Shown here one piece after another: positions 45,001 through 55,594 of a stretch of DNA of 64,000 bases. The notes beneath the pieces were generated by a model. The model was not told the DNA's origin, ran no database searches, and was given only the letters and a program-made list of their open reading frames with translations. Location of the stretch: contig NC_046674.1 in the NCBI RefSeq assembly GCF_003369915.1, positions 25,299,657-25,363,656 of the forward strand. The letters run 5' to 3'. The position numbers and the translations under genes are program-made. Source of the DNA: Drosophila miranda (lineage: Eukaryota > Arthropoda > Insecta > Diptera > Drosophilidae). Position 1 is the first letter of the stretch. Every line of letters begins with the position of its first letter.

Positions 45001-48000
45001 ATTATCAGTTTTTCCGTTTTCTCATTTATAATATTTGATTTTTCAATTCAGTTTTTCTTAAAAACGAGAATTACTTACAAAACTAAACAAAAATGTGTAA
45101 CTATCTCAACCGAAACATGAAATACAATACCATTTTATAAACCCACTTTACCTATGCCCAAAGACATATTTTCACTAAATAAAAAACGAGTGCTAAAACC
45201 TAAAACCTGCAAGATACAAAAATGAGTTTGTTCAAGGCGACCGTTGGGCTAAGACAATTATTGGCTGTAAGTTTGCTCTCAAGTGAATTACCGATTACTG
45301 TACAGAACTGTTCTGTTGTATATACATATAATGTTTGAAGGGTTCGAGGGATATAGGGAATGCATACAAGAACATACATTGGCGGGACTCTGCTATCTAG
45401 GGAACATTTGAATGTCTTTCCGACGGCGAGCGATCTATGTTAGTGTCTGTTACATATTACATTTCCATCCTTAACATGAGCACTCCAAAAGTATTAGTTG
45501 GGATCTATTTTAATCGTACTAAACTTAAAAGGACCAAGTAAAAGCCTCCTGTCTGGGTCAAATATAATCAGATATAATTAATACACCTTACACAAATATG
45601 TATCCACAGCAGTAGCTCATAAATTGTACATTAGACGTCTTAGATATTGATTTTCTAGTGTTAAACAAGAAGTTTGTTCGTATCACAAGCAACCACTTAA
45701 CCACCTAATTAGTTTGTAAATGTTTTGTTCTTACCTTAAACCTTAAGTTGACTCCAAATGTTTTTGTTACCTTAACTACCTATTATTATTTTTGTATTTG
45801 TATTATTATTATGTTACGCTGCACGTATTTAGTTTTGGATTTTGTTTTCCTGCCTATGTAGATCTAGTTGACTGCTATTTGTGGCGTCTCTAACATGGTT
45901 TTGATCTGTTTGAGGCACCCCGCGACACCCATATACATAAATAGTTTAATATTTAACCAAATTAATTTAAGTTTTCGAATAACCAATGTCATGCAGCATC
46001 TACAAAACACGATCCAACTTGTAATTATCCAACTTTTCCCCGAATCTATTTACTTAGTGTTGCTTGCGCTTAAACAATATCATTTTTTCACCCTGAGATC
46101 CAATGCAATCCAAGCGCTTTTCTTCTTAAAAATGTCTGGTTAAATCATTAGCACGTTAGGGGTATTCACTGTGAATGTGTTCAGCATTTCTATGATTGCA
46201 AAAATACCCCTAGTGCTTCTATATGTATGGTTTTTTTTCCTTCCCTGTTTTACAAAAATACGTATGTACATACGTACATATATTGACAATCCTGCACTTA
46301 TTTCCACTGCGCTGATTCTGCTATATTTTATTTACATAAATACATACATTGCATAATTTAAATTTAAAATATTGTTAATGTCTTTTCGTTTCTTAATACA
46401 TTTTTGGTTTTTTCTTAAACTTTTTGGTTTTTTTTTTTTGTTTTGTATTTAAAGTAATTTATAGTTAAGTGAAAAAATGAATTCCGATAGTTAGAAAAGA
46501 ACATTTTTAATTGCCAATAACTCTAATGTGATCATTTTGAATCCCCCCCACGTCTTCCCCCACAACTATAACAACAACAACTGTACAACAACAACACAAC
46601 AACAACAACCACAAATGAAAACCGAATCGAAAAAATGTGTGCAAAACCGAACCGAAAAACTGAAATGTTAGGTCCATGAACGCCAAACCGCCCGAATGCG
46701 CACCCGCTCCGAGTGGTTCCTGGGGCCTCGGGATGCGGTCGTCTCACTGCAGATGCCGGCGGACACGTGCAGCGACTGCTGCCTTGCCGCCGCCGCTGGT
46801 TACTTGGGTGGCGGCAGCACCCGGGACATGCGCCAGGCCCATGCGGACGGGGACCGGAACCAGGCGGCGCTGCTCTATCACTTCTATCGCAGGCAGCAGC
46901 AGGAGCATGAATCCCCACAGGAGCAGCTCTGGGGCGACATGATGGACACCGAAGATAGCTACGGCCATCAGAGGGAGCAGCAGCAGCAGCAGCAGCAACA
47001 ACATATACATTCCAAAGGCCTTCTAAGGCCCCCCCAGCAGCATCCGCACTCGCATCTGCATCTGCATCCACAACAGCAGCAGCCCCGTCGCCTGCTGCTT
47101 GATGTCAATTCGGGTAGTTATAACGCTGGACTCACCAACACTAACAGCAGCGACCACCTGGCGGTGCCCAGACACGCCTTCTCTCTACACGAACCGCTCA
47201 ACCATTCATGCTACTACTCGACACAATGCTTGACCAGCAGCACCACCAACCGACCTGCCACCGCTGCTGCGGTTGTTGTTCTGGCTGAGGAGGACAGCGA
47301 CTGCGATTCGTTGGATGGGGGCCGGCTCCACACACTGCAGGCCCATGAGCTGCAGCAGCACAAGGAGCCGCGCCAGTCGCTGCTGCTGTTGCGCCACTCC
47401 ACGCCCATGTCTATGCCACGACAGCTTCATCGTCAGCGACAGCGGCAGCAGCAGCGGCAGCGACTGGTCAGCAACAGCTCCTCACTGTATCAATCCTTTG
47501 AGGAGCAGTCCTCCACCACAATGCCCCTTTCCCGGCGTAATGTCAGTCGGCTCAGCAACAACAACAGCAGCAGCAACGGCAACAACACGAGCAGTAACAA
47601 CAACAACTTTGCCACTGTCATTTTCAATGTTTTAGATTTTTTGTTTTAAAAAAGAAGAGGATAAGGAGAGAAACAAAAATGGAATGTCTTGTGTTTTGTG
47701 GCTACCAATTGCATCCATTTGAATCCATTCGAAGATAATGACTTTTGCTTATGACCATACTAATGCTATATGTACATTCATATATACATACATTCATACA
47801 TACATACATACATTTAAACGATCCAGAAATCGAAAATTAATTTATTTATATTTGTTGTGTGTTACTTCGGAGGAATTAAAAAAATGCCACGGACATGCAA
47901 TCCATGTGGAGTTGAACGTTTATTCGAATGGAAGCCAACAAGTCGGAGAAAATAAATCATATCCTGGGCTTCTCTTTACATAAACCGATTTCCCGTACAT

Positions 48001-49105
48001 GTTAACCGATTTCCCCGTTGCAAGCAATTTTCGAGTATTGAATAACACTTACTTGCAACCGTATTACTTAATTTTGTAATTTACTATTTAAAAATTGGTT
48101 TTAATTTAGTTGTTTAATTTATTATTCTGTTTAAACATTGTGTAATGTTTTAAGGAGTTTCCTTGTCTGTGTATGTAGCGATCACTTCCATTATTTTTTG
48201 CTTTTTGTGTGTTTGCTTTTTTTATTAATAAATTAATGTATTTATTTATACTGTGTATACCAAAAGCAGAAACTTTGAAAGCTTTTTGTGTTGTTTTATA
48301 TGTGGCACACTTTATAAACACACACATACATATGTACACCAATATATTGTAATTATTGTGGTTTTTAAAAATTTGTTTTGTGTACTAACCAAGTTTTGTG
48401 TCTCTTCGCTTGTTCTCGGATTTTTGTTCAAATGAGTCTTCGTTTCTGTGTTGTTTTCGGATCGCCCCAAACATAACCAACCAGCAATCACGGCAGCAAC
48501 AATCAAATCAATCATTACGACGGCAACTTGCATTGCAACCGCCACAAGAACAAGCAACAATCTTTTATTTCCTGTCGCTGAATCAAACGATACTGATCAA
48601 TAAATATTATTTTCCTCTCTTCTCTGTCCCTGCTCTAACTCGATCAGTTGGCAACATCCGTTTGAGTAACAGCGCCGAGTCCATACAGTATGCCTCCCGT
48701 CGTCCCCATGCCAGCAACGTCAACTCCAGTCTCGGCGGCCAGCACAATCCCACACGGCGCCTGCTCATTAATGTGCCACGCCAGTACCGATCCTCGCTGC
48801 GACGGAACAAGGAGAAGCAGATCGGCGGCAATAGTCAGAGCAACAGTAGCAATAGCCTGGGCAGTGATCAGTTGACCGCCGGATCTGGACCGGGAATAGG
48901 GACATCAGCCAGCGTAAATCAGGCACTGAACAGGCCGCTTCTGATGGTGGGCCTTTTGCCGGCCGCCGAGCAGCCGTCGTCGGTGCGGAATTCCATAGCA
49001 GAGTGTGGCGGCAGTGATGGAAACGGCGTCAGGATGGACACACTGGAGCACCAGCTGGGTGTCGAGTGCAGCACTACACTGAGCTTCAAACCGCCCCGGC
49101 TGTAA
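34820..49105 (+). CDS. RhoGAP71E: RhoGAP71E, Rho-family GTPase-activating protein
   Basis: Exons inferred: 34820-35268, 42087-42288, 42362-42545, 42653-42715, 43180-44054, 46672-47593, 48648-49105; all phases fit and give 1050 aa. The RhoGAP domain (about 38-225) is split by a 6.8-kb intron. It has FGVSLEEVC, the arginine-finger loop DVFRAPGHQG (Arg 77) and PKYTQHLLVLLFGTFRVIASN. The rest is low-complexity: GlyAsn repeats (43374-43430), acidic DDDEDE runs, a Cys-rich patch CSRCNRGIRHSSSCS, poly-Gln/His tracts (46975-47090) and Asn/Ser runs. Conserved islands are VHERQTARMRTRSEWFLGP and LSNSAESIQYASRRP. Read-through of the donor at 44055 would end at 44096, and that of 47594 at 47649. The 47593/48648 junction uses a GTAACA donor and is the least certain. 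Symbol from exon 1 similarity and synteny. Confidence 0.85.
38371..38420. repeat. hexamer minisatellite GGCGTT/TGCGTT
   Basis: About eight imperfect GGCGTT-type units run in tandem, drifting to TGCGTT/TGTGTT at the right end, inside the RhoGAP71E intron. Confidence 0.75.
39299..39324. repeat. (CA)13 microsatellite
   Basis: An uninterrupted dinucleotide run in the RhoGAP71E intron; a (GA)12 run lies 270 bp upstream (39005-39028). Confidence 0.9.
44055..46671 (+). other. RhoGAP71E intron between coding exons 5 and 6
   Basis: This 2.6-kb AT-rich intron has poly-A/poly-T runs (44919-44932, 46430-46440) and no recognisable coding sequence apart from the short read-through tail of exon 5 (to 44096). 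Several stretches are compatible with a 3' UTR for a shortened transcript, but I cannot fix a polyadenylation site. Confidence 0.4.
47594..48647 (+). other. RhoGAP71E last coding intron
   Basis: This 1.05-kb AT-rich intron begins within the Asn/Ser-rich exon 6 tail and ends at CTCGATCAG. An open stretch from 48398 runs into the last exon but lacks family similarity before 48648. GTATGTACATA-type repeats are present. Confidence 0.45.
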
Positions 49106-51188
49106 CAGGAACAGGAATAGGAACAGGCACAGGAATAGGAACAGGACTAGCAACAAGATAAGAATCAGGGGGAGGATTAGGACAACGACACCGACACCGA
49201 TACCGATACCGACACCTCATCCCCTCAACAGCTACAACTAGGTTTAGGTCTAACGATTTTAAATTGAAACTTTACATTAGAAAATACAAATTTTTTTTAT
49301 ATATGTATGTATGTATGCATCTGTGCGTATGTATACTTCCAACTTAAGCACATATGTACATGCATACATCTCATATATTAGATAATGATAATTATATATA
49401 TTTATTGTGTATGCAAGAAAAGGCTGATTTTCTTTAGTTAAACAAACCAACAAAACTGGAAGCAAAACCAATATCTACTATAACTGAAACTAACAATACA
49501 TTGCAAAAAATTGCCAAATTTTAGTGAACGTTCATTTTGTTTGTAAATTGATTGATTCGATTCTGATATTCTGTTGTTACCAAAAGGAAACTCACTGAAA
49601 CTTAATCATTGTCAAACGAATACTTTACACCTGATCGCAAACCGAAACAACGACGCAAGAAGCATGTCTAAACTACTCGTATAGATACATACATATATCA
49701 TCTGAACAATCGAGCCAGTCGATTTCGTGACTGGCTCTCCTAACTGAATATAATTCCAATATTATAATGTCTAAGCTCTTCAAATCGAATTAAATCAATT
49801 GAATGAAGCTCCTCAAAACTCAATCAAAAGCCACATAACAGATTTACATACATTTTTGATACGAATAAGTGAGAAAAGCAGAGCAAACAAATCGAATATA
49901 TATTTTACCTCTATAATAATTCTTGAAAGGATTATAACAACATATGTTAGCATTTAAATCTGAATAAGCGTTTTCAAATTATACTTGTAACTGCTTAACG
50001 AGAACAATGTGTAATGCCAATATTTGAATTTTGTCATCGTTTATATATTGCTATGTGTACAAACATACATATATACACAATATACATACATATGTAGGTG
50101 TCTGTGTGTCAAAGAGACATGCAATACATTTATTTATGTACATAAGTATTATACGATTTGATGGCACTGCTCCACCGCGGAACAATCAAATAGATACAAC
50201 AACCACAACCACAAGAACAACAACAAAAACAACAACCAAGATAATTCCATGCTGTATAGAACTCAGCGAATCCTCTACGACTAGTAGTAGTTTTAGATCA
50301 AAACCAAGTATGCGGTTCATGGCAAGTCCCCCTGGACTGCTCACATCAAAAAATTCCACTTGCCCTCTCTCTAGCTTGAAGAACTTTTCAAACACAATGA
50401 AAAATTCTTTATAATGTTAAAAAGAGAGATGAGATGTAACATTTTCCTCGCTGTGTTTGGCCACTATGTGTGTGTTGATTTGAATTTACGTAGACTTATT
50501 GTTGGTTAAAGAAGCGGAAAATTAAAAAATAATTTCTTTGGCCTCTTCATACATAGTATGAAACGTTCCATTATATTTATACATATGTACAATATAAACT
50601 TAGAGCGCTAAACATTGCCGAAAACAAAGGAATGAGAAATCCAAAAAACACCAATTTGTTGATTAGGCTAAAAAAAAACAACCTATGATATCCACATCAT
50701 TTTTATTGCTGTGTATGGTAGGCTATAAGCTATAAAATATACAATCTATGTGTATATGGATGTATAAATCTTACAGAGTACGAATCGGAGTGAAGTACAT
50801 TCATTAGCCACTAAATATAATTAAATATGTATTATATAAATTGTATTGTTAATGATAGGAGGGATACAGATATACATACATATATGCTACGTAAGTGTAC
50901 AGGATCTGCTCCATAAAATTTCAATCTGAAAAGATTCGAATAGATTTCTCAAATATTTTTTATATATATTTTTTTCTTCTTTCTATTTTGATTTCGTGAA
51001 AGTTGCACCTAATATCCCGTACACAAAAAAGAAAGAGAAAAGAATCATACATATAATGTAACTAATTATTGAATGGGAAAAATAAACATTTAAATTGCAT
51101 ACAACTTGCGGGCGCGTCTTGCTTAAGTTCTCTCCTAAATGCTATCCTTAAGAACACATATTTGGTTATTTTGATTTGGTTAGATCTC
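49106..51188 (+). other. probable long RhoGAP71E 3' UTR
   Basis: Directly after the stop codon come hexamer-like repeats: AGGAACAGGAAT units (49107-49150) and then ACACCGATACCG units (49185-49220). No coding sequence is seen. The best polyadenylation signal before the next gene is AATAAA at 51081-51086, which would give a UTR of about 2 kb ending about 100 bp short of the convergent CG7650 stop codon. Confidence 0.45.
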
Positions 51189-52019
51189 TTAGCTGTATAG
51201 AGCCCTATCCACTATGATTCCGTGTTCGATGAGAAAACTTTCGACGTCGGAGGCAAAAAAGTCGTCGCTCAGATCGTCGGTTAAGCGCACAAAGTTTCCA
51301 ACTACCGCCTGGGCTTTGTACACCAACAGGGCGGGAAGTCCTTTTGTACGGAAGTCCCTGCTCATTCCGGCCACAGAGCTACATATTTTGGCAAACTTAA
51401 TGGACGGATAATCGCTGGCCAAGCTTTCAAGGCACTTGTTAAGCGTACTGCAGGCCGCCAGGCTTTTCTCATAGATGTGTATGATGATTGTCGTGTGCTT
51501 GTTCTCCTGCTCCACGCAGGCCAGAAACTCCCCGTGGGTGCTCAGTTGCTGCACCTTTCCGAACTGTTGATTGTGTCCCGTTTGACGGAGCATTTCGGCC
51601 ATTCGTTGCTTCTGGTACTGTTGCAAGAAGTCTTCGCTCATCAGCTCCGACAGTTCGTCGTCCAATTCCTCCTGACGCTTGCGCTCCTCATCTTCAGCGG
51701 TTGTGGCCGTAGTCATGCTCAGTTTTTTGGCCAGGGCCAGACGTTGACGCTCCGTTTCATCGCGACGCTCGGCTTCCAGTTGCTTGAAACGCTGCCAATC
51801 CTTGACAACACCCTTGGGTCCGGTATTGGTGGATCCTTGTTGACGAAAGCCCCCCGCAGGAGCTGCATCCGGATCCGTGTTAATAGTCAGGCCTCCTGCG
51901 GCTCCTTTCCTGCCTGCATCTTTCTCATCATCACCATCGTGGTCATTGTCTTCGCCCTCGCTGCTGCTGCAATAGTACTCCAGCTTCTCTCCTAATAATT
52001 TATCCTCCAAAGTGGCCAT
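51189..52019 (-). CDS. CG7650: phosducin-like protein (CG7650)
   Basis: An intronless 276-aa frame matching phosducin-like protein (PDCL), the CCT co-chaperone that assists G-beta-gamma folding. The N-terminal acidic part (SSSEGEDNDHDGDDEKD) is followed by the family helix GPKGVVKDWQRFKQLEAERR. A charged coiled coil follows (EDEERKRQEELDDELSELMSED), then a thioredoxin-like domain from about residue 150 with EQENKHTTIIIHIYE, PSIKFAKICSS and TKGLPALLVYKAQAVVGNFV. The start ATG at 52019 gives MATLEDKLLGEKLEYYCSSS, typical of the family. It is convergent with RhoGAP71E. Confidence 0.92.
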   Translation of the reverse strand: MATLEDKLLGEKLEYYCSSSEGEDNDHDGDDEKDAGRKGAAGGLTINTDPDAAPAGGFRQQGSTNTGPKGVVKDWQRFKQLEAERRDETERQRLALAKKLSMTTATTAEDEERKRQEELDDELSELMSEDFLQQYQKQRMAEMLRQTGHNQQFGKVQQLSTHGEFLACVEQENKHTTIIIHIYEKSLAACSTLNKCLESLASDYPSIKFAKICSSVAGMSRDFRTKGLPALLVYKAQAVVGNFVRLTDDLSDDFFASDVESFLIEHGIIVDRALYS

Positions 52020-52532
52020 GGCGTAATGTTTGTGATTTTAATTGAATTAGAGAACTTATAGGGATGATAAAACATATATTTTGTTATATTTCCTGAACCA
52101 GATGGTGCAAATGAACCGATATCGATTTATGTTTAGAACGCTTTAAGGTGATTGCACTAACCATACAGTGTATAGATGTATCAGTTCATACAAGGAAAAC
52201 GTACCCACAGAATTTTCTGCGGCATCTCCCAGGGTGCCTAGGCGTTCGGCTGGAACCGGCTTACTCGAATACATTTAAATGCGCTGCTGGGCTGACTTTG
52301 GACGTGTCGCGACCAAAAGAGAGTCGAACGCTACATCTCCCATCAAAGCTAATTTAATTTTAATTAAATTTTTTTTGATATTTAAAAACATTGCATGTAT
52401 CGATTAACAAAACTCGTTCCATGAACCAGTTCACCCCCATTAACGTACGCTATTATTAGTTCATTCATCGATACATTCATCGATACTGTGGTACATCGAT
52501 ACCAAGCGAATTGCAATTTCCTACCGTTAAAT
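52020..52532. other. intergenic with CGATA sites and a diverged dispersed repeat
   Basis: ATATCGATTT lies at 52119-52128, and ATCGATACATTCATCGATAC plus ACATCGATACC lie at about 52468-52503. A 41-bp segment at 52157-52197 resembles 33090-33130. No gene is visible. The right part is the downstream flank of the minus-strand gene ending at 52533. Confidence 0.45.
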
Positions 52533-54514
52533 TTAATATTTTATTTTATGCGTTTTGCGAATTACACTAAAGATTTTAGCCAATTTGTCTGGCACATTGA
52601 ATTGGTGCATTATCTGTTCCATACTGTTGAAATCCGCTTTTTCCAATTCGTCGCATGAATCATCCGATCCTGAATCATCGGCCAGCGCCAATCGTTCAGC
52701 AAACGACACAATGCCGCACCAGGCACGAAAGTCCAACTCAACGGTTCCTTTCTGGTCATGCCCATACCCCAGCATATTGAGAGTATTACGAACATTTTTC
52801 TCGGTTCCGTGAAACTCTAGAACATCCTCGAGAGCTTGAGGCAAGCTCTGCCAGAGTAGTGTGCGCTCATTGTACCTATATTCCGTCAGAGCCATGTCAT
52901 CAATGCCCATGGCGGGCAGGTCGCTCTCCGGCTCTTCGCAACGGCTCAAATATTTAAGAAAGACGCGCTTGTAGAGCTGCTTACGCTGCTGGGAGACCCA
53001 CACGTATTTGCTCAAGTAATCCCATGGGGTCATGGCTGGGGAGGACTCAAGTTAGATGGAGTTGGGTTCAAAGGGTTTATCTCTAACCGACCGTTTATCA
53101 CGGAGAGATCCATGGGCACATCGAACCTTGTGGCCGATTTGGAGAACTTGCGTGGCATCTTAGACGTACTTTCGGCGGAGTGATTATCCTCAGCGGCCTT
53201 TTGAACAATCTTGTGCTTGGGGGGCATATACTTGATGGCTTCTCTTAGAGCACGATTGAGCTATAGACAAAATAAACGTGTATATATGGACCTGCATAGG
53301 TAGCACAACAAGTATTGTATGTACATACATATCGGCCAAAAGTATTCTCTATCAAATCGACATCCAAATCGGTTTTCAGGGCCTGAAAGGCCTCGTCTGT
53401 GAGGAAACTTCCCTTCAGGAGGATCGGCTCCCGTTCACTCTCTCGCTTATCCTTTGGCAGCAGACTCACCGAATTGGGAATCAGACTGGGTCTAGTGCTG
53501 GGATTGAGTGAGTCTGGTCCCAGGGCGGCTACTTGTGTCTCCGGATCCTCGCTCAAGTGAAAGGTGGTGGTGGCTAAAGGGAAGTACGCTCTGAAAATAA
53601 CACACACTATGGATTCCCCGACTGGATGCACATACCCTGAGTTGGCTTTAACTTTTTGCGCTTTTTGCCCCTGCGCACATCCTCGTCGCTCAATTCGTGC
53701 TCATTGATGCAGGTCTTGGGCTCGCCCTCCAGCCCACCGATGGGATCCACTCCTGGTGCTAGGTTGGCAGTGGCCAGAGATGACTTGGGTCGCTGCTCGT
53801 TGGACTGCTGTCGCCTGGGCCTCTTGTCCTCATGGGCATTGGCCCCGGCGCTTCTGGGCTTTTTATCCTCCTCCAAGCCGCTCTGGGTGAGCTCCGAGCT
53901 GGGCTTCCAGTACAGCGTCTCCTGGGAGTGCGATCGCCTGAGATCCAATATGATTTTCTTTCTCTTGATGTTCTCGTGCTTGCCCCATTCGGGAGTGATG
54001 CAACGACGGTAAAAGGAGCCAGCACTGGTCCTTGTGTGGATACTGGTCACCGTTGGAGTTGGCGTCATTGGACGGGAATCCGTCTCAGCATAGCGCCGGA
54101 ATAGATCTTCGGGGATGTTGTCCGTTTCGTGCGGCTCTAGCTGGTCTTCATCAGCCACTTTCCCTGGCTTTTCCTTGCCACACTGGGGATTTTTTCCTTC
54201 GATGGCCAGAGATGTTTTCAATTGATTTATGACATCCTTCACACCGGATGGCGCTGGATGGTTGCACAGCACGGAGCAGCCCTTGGCAAAGGGATTGAAC
54301 AGTCCGCCGAAGGGTCGCAGCGAAAGTGGCATCGGAATGGCCTCAAATCTGAGCATCCGCGAATCATCAGCATGATAATTCTTACGCTGTTAACAATAGC
54401 TGCTGCAGAACTACTGGTATTATCTCTGAATTTGCTGAGTTCTCTTACCCTTTTGAAGAATTTCACATGTCTCTTGGGCGTCGGAACGAGACCCGTGCGT
54501 GTTGTACCGCTCAT
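52533..54514 (-). CDS. uncharacterised five-exon protein (582 aa)
   Basis: I do not recognise this gene. Exons by splice sites: 54514-54449, 54386-53636, 53588-53329, 53260-53092, 53035-52533; phases agree across all junctions. It starts MSGTTRTGLVPTPKRHVKFF, then ADDSRMLRFEAIPMPLSLRP and GGLFNPFAKGC. A central basic/acidic disordered region (DKRPRRQQSNEQRP; EDVRRGKKRKKLK, a likely nuclear-localisation signal) follows, then LNRALREAIKYMPPKHKI. A folded-looking C-terminus has TPWDYLSKYVWVSQQRKQLY, VELDFRAWCGIVSFAERL and an acidic DDSGSDDSCDELEK segment. There is no signal peptide or membrane span. The exon 3 acceptor reads CAGAG; only the second AG keeps the frame. The exon 4 donor (GTCGGT) is weak. 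Strand, exon phases and composition support a real gene; function unknown. Confidence 0.7.
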
Positions 54515-54872
54515 CTTTGCCAATAAACAAACTTTGAAACGGTGGCAAAAAAGGAAAAGCTGGCTTCCATAAATAAAGTGTATTGTTGCCAAGACAACTC
54601 GGTCTGGTCCGTTATTGATTGGCTTACAATTACACTTCCAATAAATTTGCTTGCAATTGAACAAGGATATTCATGCTGATCATGTCCTATCCATCAATGG
54701 TGGACAACAACAGCGATCGTTTTTCAAATACCTTCATAAAAAAAGGGCATTTCTTTTATTGTTTCTATGGCTTAGGTCTAAGAACAGTGGATACGTGCAA
54801 CGAGTACATTTGAGTAGGGAATAAGAAAAAAAAAAACAAAAAAAATAATTGACAAATGTTCAGACGCCACAC
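54515..54872 (-). other. 3' flank of the Commissureless-family gene
   Basis: Non-coding. A minus-strand AATAAA signal (TTTATT on plus) lies at 54755-54760, about 115 nt after the stop codon at 54873, and a poly-A-like plus-strand run lies near 54826-54846. The left part is the upstream region of the uncharacterised gene. Confidence 0.45.
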
Positions 54873-55594
54873 TCAGTACAACGAGCCGCGATGATGCAAA
54901 TGCCGCAAGCGATGATCCAGCAGCTGGCGCTCATTCGAGAGCGACAGAGTGGAGGAGGAGCGATGCAGAGCGGGCAATATTTGGGGCCCGGCCTCACGCC
55001 CGTGTCCAGATGCCACGGTAACAGTGGTTTCGATGGGACCCACTCCCGCCGTGTTGCCCACGGCCCGGGAACGCAGCAAATTGTTCCGCAAGGCGGCACC
55101 TGAGCGCGTCGATTGCCGTCTAACCGAATTATTGAATGAGATCTGCAGCGAGAGGCGCTTCTGGGAGAGCGAGGCCAGGTGGTCTGGTGACAGTTCGATG
55201 ACCTGAGGAACAGCAGCTGCCGCCAAGGCCATGGCGGCCGCTGTGGCAGCACTGTAGCTGGGCAGCGTGGAGGTGGGCGAGGCATTGCCGCAGTTGCAGG
55301 TGGCCGAGTTGAGCGAAATGTTGTCGACACTGCCATCGCCGTTGGCGTTCGTCTCCACCAGGCTGTATCCCACGGCCTGCTCCTTGCCGCCGCCATTGTC
55401 GTTGCACTCGAATATCTTGATGATGGGCACTACAGACGGAGTGAGTAGGATGCCTGCCTTCCGGAACTCCTCCAAGGCATCGTCGTAGGTGGGAAGGCCG
55501 GAGACTATGGTGTAGGAGGGTAACGATTCTGCCTCGTAGTCCGGCGGACAGCGGCGGCAGATTTCGATTGTGGGGTCGCTGTGATTGGCACGGT
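54873..55594 (-). CDS. Commissureless-family protein, last coding exon (partial)
   Basis: A 722-nt terminal exon begins after a good acceptor (TGTACATTTCAG at 55595) in phase 1 and encodes 240 residues to the stop at 54873-54875. It starts DRANHSDPTIEICRRC and then carries three closely spaced PPxY/LPxY motifs: CPPDYEAES, LPSYTIVSG and LPTYDDALEEF. Commissureless proteins, which remove Robo from the growth-cone surface, have such motifs for Nedd4 WW binding and endosomal sorting just after their membrane span. The remainder is low-complexity (Ala-rich, Asn-rich) with conserved-looking LLTPSVVPIIKIFE. The membrane-spanning 5' exon is not visible before 59.5 kb. The comm genes map to 71E in D. 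melanogaster, which fits, but I cannot say which paralogue this is. Confidence 0.6.

Noticed and set aside
46532-47071. 179-codon minus-strand frame under RhoGAP71E exon 6
   Set aside because: It is antisense of a CAG/CAT-rich exon, low complexity only.
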